Assembly: GCA_039810485.1 (NCBI GenBank)
Contig: JBDHXA010000048.1
Coordinates: forward strand, 1-20,330
Direction of reading: 5' to 3'
Length of the DNA: 20,330 nt
Source of the DNA: JADZAA01 sp039810485
GTDB taxonomy: Bacteria; Bacteroidota; Ignavibacteria; Kapaibacteriales; UBA961
In this document: one piece after another, positions 16,114-20,330 of the stretch
How the letters are laid out: each line of letters begins with the position of its first letter
How positions within the stretch are numbered: the first letter of the stretch is position 1
The notes under the pieces: model-generated
Seen by the model: only the letters and a program-made list of their open reading frames with translations
What the model was told of the DNA's origin: nothing
The model's database searches: none
Program-made: the position numbers and the translations under genes

Positions 16114-17484
16114 CTACTCGCCACGAGCAAATTCATCGTAAAATCTTGCCGTTGCTGTCATTCCTTTTTGGAAGTTTTCTAAGAGAAAATGCTCGTCAGG
16201 AGAATGTGCGTTTTCATCAGAAAGTCCAAAGCCCATCAGCACTGTTGGAGCGTGTAAAATTGTGTCGAAAAGCAAGCAAACCGGTATGGATCCGCCTTCG
16301 CGAACATGAAATGGCTTTGTGCCGTAAGCATATTCTAAAGCTCGTGTTGCAGCATTCATACCTCGGCTTTCACGAGGAGTTATCATAGGGTTTGCTCCAT
16401 GCATAGCTGTTACGCTCACCTTAACTGTAGGAGGAGCAATAGTGCGGAAATACTGTTCAAATTTGCGAGCAATATCACGATGATCTTGATCGGGTACAAG
16501 CCGCATTGAAATTTTAGCCGTTGCTTTTGAGGGCAAAACTGTTTTGGCACCTTCACCTATGTAACCGCCATAAATGCCATTGACATCGAGAGTAGGGCGT
16601 GCCCAAATCCTCTCGTTGGTTGTATAGCCATATTCGCCATATTCGACTGGAATGCTTAATCCTGCATTAAACTCTTTCTGGTTAAAAGGCAATCGTGCAT
16701 ACTCTTCGCGCTCTTCATCAGCAAGCTCTCGCACATCATCATAGAAACCGGTAATTGTAATGCGGCCAAAGCGGTCTTTCAGTTGGGCTATCATGCAGCA
16801 AAGAGCATTTAAGGGATTTTCTACAGCTCCTCCGAAAGTGCCAGAGTGCAGATCGCGATTTGGCCCAGTCACCGTAACTTCCATATAACACAATCCGCGC
16901 AAACCATAAACAAGCGATGGCGTTCCTCGCGCAAAAATTGGAGTGTCGGAAACCAGAACACAGTCGCAACTCAGCTTATCTGCATGAGCAGCAATATAAT
17001 TTTCCAAATTATCGCTGCCCACTTCTTCTTCTCCTTCAATCAATAATTTTACATTTACCGGTAAATTACCCGAGGTTTTCAAATGTGCTTCGAGAGCTTT
17101 AATCTGTAAAAACACCTGCCCTTTATCATCCGTTGAGCCACGCGCATAGATATTTCCATCTCGAATATTAGGCTCGAACGGAGGCGTTGTCCAAAGATTC
17201 AGAGGATCAACCGGTTGTACGTCATAATGACCGTAGAACAATATAGTTGGTGCTGTGTCGCCGGCTCCGAGCCATTCTCCATAAACGATAGGATGCCCAT
17301 TAGTATCATGCACTTCAGTTGGAACGCCAATATTGCAAACATGAGAAGCGAGCCACTCAGCGCAATGTCGCACATCAGCCAAATGCTCAGGCACGGCGCT
17401 AACGCTCGGAATTGATAGAAATTCGTTTAATTCAGCAATAAAACGATTATAATTATCATTACAATACTTTTCAGCGTCAGTCAT
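16114..17484 (-). CDS. M20 family dipeptidase (metallopeptidase)
   Basis: A 456-residue di-zinc peptidase of the M20 family (carnosine dipeptidase/DapE relatives), probably cytoplasmic because no signal peptide is seen. All expected metal ligands are in place: FYGHYDVQP (His86), STDDKG (Asp119, bridging), EGEEEVGS (base Glu153, ligand Glu154), VSDTP (Asp180) and NAHSPDE (His427). The dimerisation domain inserts after GPNRDLHSGTFGG, typical of dipeptidases with a lid domain. It would hydrolyse dipeptides for peptide catabolism. The ATG at 17484 lacks a Shine-Dalgarno site. It lies between rlmD and lepA with spacers of about 190 and 246 nt, so is probably its own transcription unit. Confidence 0.92.
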   Translation of the reverse strand: MTDAEKYCNDNYNRFIAELNEFLSIPSVSAVPEHLADVRHCAEWLASHVCNIGVPTEVHDTNGHPIVYGEWLGAGDTAPTILFYGHYDVQPVDPLNLWTTPPFEPNIRDGNIYARGSTDDKGQVFLQIKALEAHLKTSGNLPVNVKLLIEGEEEVGSDNLENYIAAHADKLSCDCVLVSDTPIFARGTPSLVYGLRGLCYMEVTVTGPNRDLHSGTFGGAVENPLNALCCMIAQLKDRFGRITITGFYDDVRELADEEREEYARLPFNQKEFNAGLSIPVEYGEYGYTTNERIWARPTLDVNGIYGGYIGEGAKTVLPSKATAKISMRLVPDQDHRDIARKFEQYFRTIAPPTVKVSVTAMHGANPMITPRESRGMNAATRALEYAYGTKPFHVREGGSIPVCLLFDTILHAPTVLMGFGLSDENAHSPDEHFLLENFQKGMTATARFYDEFARGE

Positions 17485-17516
17485 AATTTATTCGATGGAA
17501 TAGTTTTACAGCAGAT

Positions 17517-17545
17517 TTATAATAATTGTTCGGAAATAATGACAA
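17517..17545 (-). promoter_or_regulatory. candidate promoter of the M20 dipeptidase gene
   Basis: On the minus strand TTGTCA (17545-17540) is followed after 17 nt by TTATAA (17522-17517), which ends 32 nt before the ATG. It resembles a sigma70-type arrangement more than the TTG/TAnnTTTG type expected in Bacteroidota. In AT-rich DNA such a match can occur by chance. Confidence 0.25.
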
Positions 17546-17674
17546 CACCCGATTTTCGAGTTTAATATTTATATTGATTATATTAACTATTTATCGTTAG
17601 CATTTTATTTAACCTATCCGTAATATAACGGTGGTAAATGAATGTATAATAATACAAAAGATTATGGTTTCCAA

Positions 17675-19111
17675 TCAACTTTCAATTAATTCGAGCAATG
17701 CAATTGACTCAATATGGAAAGTATGCGGAAACATATCAACAGGACGAATTCGTCGAACTTTATATTTTTCTGCCAGAATTGCACAATCGCGAGCTTGTGT
17801 GGCTGGATTGCAGCTAATATACACTATTTTTGGCGGCATAATTGCGAGCAAATGTTCAAGCAAACGATGATGAACGCCGGCTCGAGGAGGATCCACAATC
17901 ACACAATCCGGATTGGGCAGACCTTTCAAATGTTCAAGTGATTCTGTTCTATGCAAGTCCATGCAGTAAAATTCAACATTGTCTATATTGTTGTTCATTG
18001 TATTTGCACGAGCATCCAGCACAGAACTTTCGTTCATTTCAATGCCAACAACTCGTCCCTTGATTTTTTGTGAGATTGGCAAAGTTATTGTTCCCGCTCC
18101 ACAGTATAAATCCCAAATTATATTCTCGTTTCCAATATTTCCAATTTCAAAGATAGAATTCAGAAAATTTGCTATTTGATTTGTATTTGTCTGAAAAAAA
18201 GAAAAGGGTGAAATGCGGAATTTTATACTCTCAATTGTTTCTGTAACAAAACCCTTTCCATGAATTACTCGCACCAAACCAGAAGCCACTGGCGATAGCG
18301 AGTCATTAATTGCATGTATAATTTGTATGTTAGGATAGATGTTGTGGAATTCGTTAGCGAGCCATGAAATCATACAATTATCTGATTCGTGCACAGGACT
18401 TTTAGTAACGACGATAACCATCATTTCTCCGTCTCCTGTACGCAATACAACATTTCGTAAAAATCCTTCGTGAGTTTTCGCATTATAGCACTCACAACCA
18501 ATTTTTTGCGACATTTCTCTGATAGTTGTCAAAATATTATTGCCATATTCGGATTGTATATGACATCGTTTAATATCCAACACTTTGTCATAACGGCCCG
18601 GCACATGCAAACCAAGGGCAAAATCGCATTCAATATTTTCACCCGACTTAATTTCTTCGTCAGTCATCCAACGTGAAGCTCCGAAAGAAAATTCCATTTT
18701 ATTTCGGTAATTGTATATGTTCTCAGCTTCTTTTATAGGCTCAATAATATCAACCGACACCTTAGCCATTCGAAAAAAGCAATCTTCAACATGACGACGT
18801 TTCCATTCGCATTGCAACGGATAGTGCAAATGCTGCCAAGAGCAACCTCCGCAAACGCCATAATGTTCGCAACGTGGCATTGTTCGCTCTAAAGAAGGAA
18901 CAATTACTCGCAGCAAACGCGCTTCTGCATAATTTTTCTTCCAACGGTATATTTCTGCTTCTACAATATCGCCCGGAGCAGCATATTTAATAAATACAGT
19001 CATTCCATCATCAGTACGACCTATCGCAATTCCTTCAGATCCAATTGCATCAATTTTTAATTCAATTTTCCGAGGAGCTCTATTTTTTTTTTTCATTTTA
19101 CCCGAATGCAT
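17675..19111 (-). CDS. rlmD: 23S rRNA (uracil-5-)-methyltransferase, RlmD/RumA type
   Basis: A 478-residue SAM-dependent methyltransferase of the TrmA/RlmD family, which forms 5-methyluridine in rRNA (U1939 in E. coli for RlmD; some relatives act on U747 or on tRNA U54). An N-terminal TRAM RNA-binding domain (about 13-70) is followed by 4Fe-4S cluster cysteines C81, C87, C90 in CEHYGVCGGC and probably C183. The SAM site is WDLYCGAGT (333-341), then IVDPPRAG, the catalytic nucleophile Cys434 in SCNPAT, and the general base Glu in FPHTFHIE. The iron-sulphur cluster and TRAM favour RlmD over TrmA. Its ATG at 19111 shares one base with the tetR stop (TAATG). An ATG at 19096 is an alternative start. 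An 11-A tract lies at codons 7-10. Confidence 0.88.
   Translation of the reverse strand: MHSGKMKKKNRAPRKIELKIDAIGSEGIAIGRTDDGMTVFIKYAAPGDIVEAEIYRWKKNYAEARLLRVIVPSLERTMPRCEHYGVCGGCSWQHLHYPLQCEWKRRHVEDCFFRMAKVSVDIIEPIKEAENIYNYRNKMEFSFGASRWMTDEEIKSGENIECDFALGLHVPGRYDKVLDIKRCHIQSEYGNNILTTIREMSQKIGCECYNAKTHEGFLRNVVLRTGDGEMMVIVVTKSPVHESDNCMISWLANEFHNIYPNIQIIHAINDSLSPVASGLVRVIHGKGFVTETIESIKFRISPFSFFQTNTNQIANFLNSIFEIGNIGNENIIWDLYCGAGTITLPISQKIKGRVVGIEMNESSVLDARANTMNNNIDNVEFYCMDLHRTESLEHLKGLPNPDCVIVDPPRAGVHHRLLEHLLAIMPPKIVYISCNPATQARDCAILAEKYKVRRIRPVDMFPHTFHIESIALLELIES
19083..19093 (-). repeat. 11-A homopolymer near the rlmD start
   Basis: Eleven consecutive T on the plus strand (A on the coding strand) encode the Lys-rich start KKKN of RlmD. 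Such a tract can slip during replication or transcription and change the frame of everything after codon 10. Confidence 0.7.
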
Positions 19112-19782
19112 TATATATTCTCTGAAAGAAATCCTTTTTGCAATTTTTCATGCAAGTGATCTTCTAATAAACTTCGTCCTTCACTTGATAACAAACCGCA
19201 TCCAAGAAGAGATTGGCGAAATATGTATGCAGATTCTAATGAAAAAGATCTTCCCAAAATAGTCCACAATAAAAATATTCCATCAGAAATTCCTGCTTCT
19301 AATAATGCTATAGATTTTGAGTCAACAGGTGAAAACACGCCTGCCTCAATCAGATTTTCCGTTATTTTCTCGCCAAAGCCCGACAAAACATTATACAATC
19401 TGCGGACTCTTTCTAAGAACACCTTGTTATCGCTACGCAAAGCGTGAGCCCAAAATTCTAAAAGCAAAGGAGCTTGATTTGAATGTTTTTTATAGTATTC
19501 AACGGCTGTTTCTCGTATCACGTCAGCTCTGCCAACTGCATCATCAGCATCTTTAAGGCGGACAGTTAATAACTCTTCATAGTCATTAATCCATGCATCA
19601 TAAACCGCTAAAAACAGATCTTCTTTTGTTGCATAATATTCATACAATGTTCCTTTTGCAACAGATGCAGCATTGGCAACTTCTTGCATTTTTGTGGCAT
19701 GAAAACCCTTTTTTGCGAATGTCTCTGCGGCCGCCTCTATCAGATGACGACGTTTAGTTTCTTTATCTTTTATTATAGGCAT
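19111..19782 (-). CDS. TetR/AcrR family transcriptional regulator
   Basis: A 223-residue regulator. The N-terminal helix-turn-helix (about residues 10-58) is a clear TetR domain: IEAAAETFAKKGFHATKMQE, then VAKGTLYEYYATKEDLF. The C-terminal ligand-binding half (about 60-215) is helical and resembles TetR_C domains that contain LLLEFWAHALR, but the inducer cannot be read. The ATG at 19782 has no obvious Shine-Dalgarno site. Its stop overlaps the rlmD start by one base, so both are probably translated from one message. TetR proteins commonly repress their own operon and a nearby efflux or lipid gene; no such target lies in this window. The upstream flank is cut short by an insertion sequence 21 nt before the start codon, if the IS end is as proposed. 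Confidence 0.88.
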   Translation of the reverse strand: MPIIKDKETKRRHLIEAAAETFAKKGFHATKMQEVANAASVAKGTLYEYYATKEDLFLAVYDAWINDYEELLTVRLKDADDAVGRADVIRETAVEYYKKHSNQAPLLLEFWAHALRSDNKVFLERVRRLYNVLSGFGEKITENLIEAGVFSPVDSKSIALLEAGISDGIFLLWTILGRSFSLESAYIFRQSLLGCGLLSSEGRSLLEDHLHEKLQKGFLSENI

Positions 19783-19918
19783 GAATTCATTATATAATTC
19801 TATGAGCCCACTCCGAAAAGTCGGGTAAAAGTATATTAATTATCAGCTGTTAAATTGCAATATCGCATTTGTTTTCAAACTAACAGAAAAATATGGTAAT
19901 ACTTGTTGATAAATATAG

Positions 19919-19949
19919 TTGCATATTTCGCTTACTTTTATTATATTTG
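19919..19949 (+). promoter_or_regulatory. Bacteroidota-type promoter of the transposase
   Basis: TTG (19919-19921) is followed after exactly 20 nt by TATATTTG (19942-19949), which matches the Bacteroidota consensus TTG-N19-21-TAnnTTTG. A transcript starting near 19956 would have a leader of about 27 nt before the ATG at 19983. This is the best promoter match in the window and supports an FCB-group host for the element. Confidence 0.6.
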
Positions 19950-19982
19950 CCATGTATTGCAACTACTTAGCGTGAGTTTATT

Positions 19983-20330
19983 ATGTTCAGAAAATCAAAC
20001 TCTCATCCGCAAATGAACATTTTTACTAATGTTCATTCAATGCTTCGAGAAAACGAGTGCAAAATCTATGACAACCCTAAACATTGGCATAATATCTTCC
20101 GTGAGCATCTGCTCAATACCATTGATGAAGAACTCTTTGGAGTTCTCTTTGACAATTCAACCGGAGCCCCAAATTATCCGGTTCGTATTATCTTAGGAAT
20201 GACTCTGCTGAAAGAAGCATATAATTGCAGCGATTCACGGGGCTCTTTGAGCGTTGTCAATTTGACATGCTCCCGTGCGAGCCGCGCTCGGCTTGTTCAA
20301 TATGAACGATCCATTGCCAAGCCAATCCAC
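19983..20330 (+). pseudogene. transposase, IS1182-like (DUF772 N-terminus), partial with two frame lesions
   Basis: The start (MFRKSNSHPQMNIFTNVHSM) and the stretch YPVRIILGMTLLKEAYNCSD match the N-terminal half of IS1182-type transposases with the DUF772 domain. The frame stays open to the window edge, but after codon DSR the family-like reading continues only in another frame: LFERCQFDML resumes after two extra bases (GG, 20241-20242), and VRAALGLFNMNDPLPSQ resumes after two more (CC, 20273-20274). Dropping both pairs restores a continuous family-like sequence. The two lesions together shift the frame by +1, so the catalytic DDE domain beyond the window would not be made from this ATG. It is either a decaying copy or a base-calling artefact in G and C runs. 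The family call is from recall of motifs. Confidence 0.75.

Larger units (their letters stand above)
19804..20330 (+). mobile_element. left part of an IS1182-like insertion sequence (runs off the window)
   Basis: The element is inferred from the transposase gene and its own promoter. A candidate left end near 19804 reads GAGCCCACTCCGAAAAGTCG, with a small internal CCGA/TCGG palindrome, and lies 179 nt before the transposase ATG, a usual distance in this family. The end was chosen by eye; the matching right inverted repeat and target duplication lie outside the window. Confidence 0.55.

Noticed and set aside
17612..17635. Hairpin CCGT-AATATA-ACGG with outer ACC/GGT as rlmD terminator
   Set aside because: The stem is short and bulged and no T run follows on the minus strand.
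19783..19800. GAATT/AATTC palindrome as TetR operator
   Set aside because: The arms are only 5 nt with an 8-nt spacer in very AT-rich DNA; kept only as a remark, not called as a site.

Overview
The window looks like a stretch of chromosome from an AT-rich bacterium of the Bacteroidota/Chlorobiota (FCB) group. I would guess a Kapabacteria- or Ignavibacteria-like lineage, but that placement is inference. The signs seen in the sequence are two proteins with type IX secretion (T9SS) C-terminal sorting domains, a very long protein made of SBBP propeller repeats and choice-of-anchor-D (ASH) domains, weak or absent Shine-Dalgarno sites at several genes, and one good Bacteroidota-type promoter (TTG, 20 nt, TATATTTG). 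No gene-free stretch exceeds 300 bases.

Layout. 1-278: AT-rich leader, perhaps with the tail of an upstream gene. 279-2195 (+): a secreted sialidase-fold (Asp-box) protein with a T9SS tail, closed by a strong hairpin terminator. 2293-3696 (+): a lipase/esterase lipoprotein. Then a convergent junction and a run of seven minus-strand genes, from lepA (15867) down to an OmpA protein (3808). In transcription order these are lepA, lepB, a DNRLRE-like lipoprotein, a FadL/OMPP1-like beta-barrel, a PilM-like ASKHA protein, the 1236-residue SBBP/ASH/cohesin-like T9SS substrate, and the OmpA-family protein. Gaps are 64, -4, 10, 86, 43 and 2 nt, so much or all of this may be one operon. 16114-17484 (-): an M20 dipeptidase. 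17675-19782 (-): a TetR regulator overlapping the 23S rRNA methyltransferase gene rlmD. 19804-20330 (+): the left part of an IS1182-like insertion sequence whose transposase carries two closely spaced +2 frame lesions and runs off the window.

How the genes fit together. lepA-lepB is a familiar pair in bacteria. Here signal peptidase is translationally coupled to a lipoprotein gene and followed by outer-membrane, surface and peptidoglycan-anchoring proteins. The closest thing to an undescribed system is this envelope cassette: barrel, lipoprotein, cytoplasmic PilM-like actin fold without PilN/O/Q, giant T9SS surface protein, and an OmpA protein that seems to hold a second, degenerate OmpA-like module. 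No function beyond cell-envelope or surface assembly can be read from the sequence alone. I saw no CRISPR array, rRNA, tRNA or recognisable defence system.
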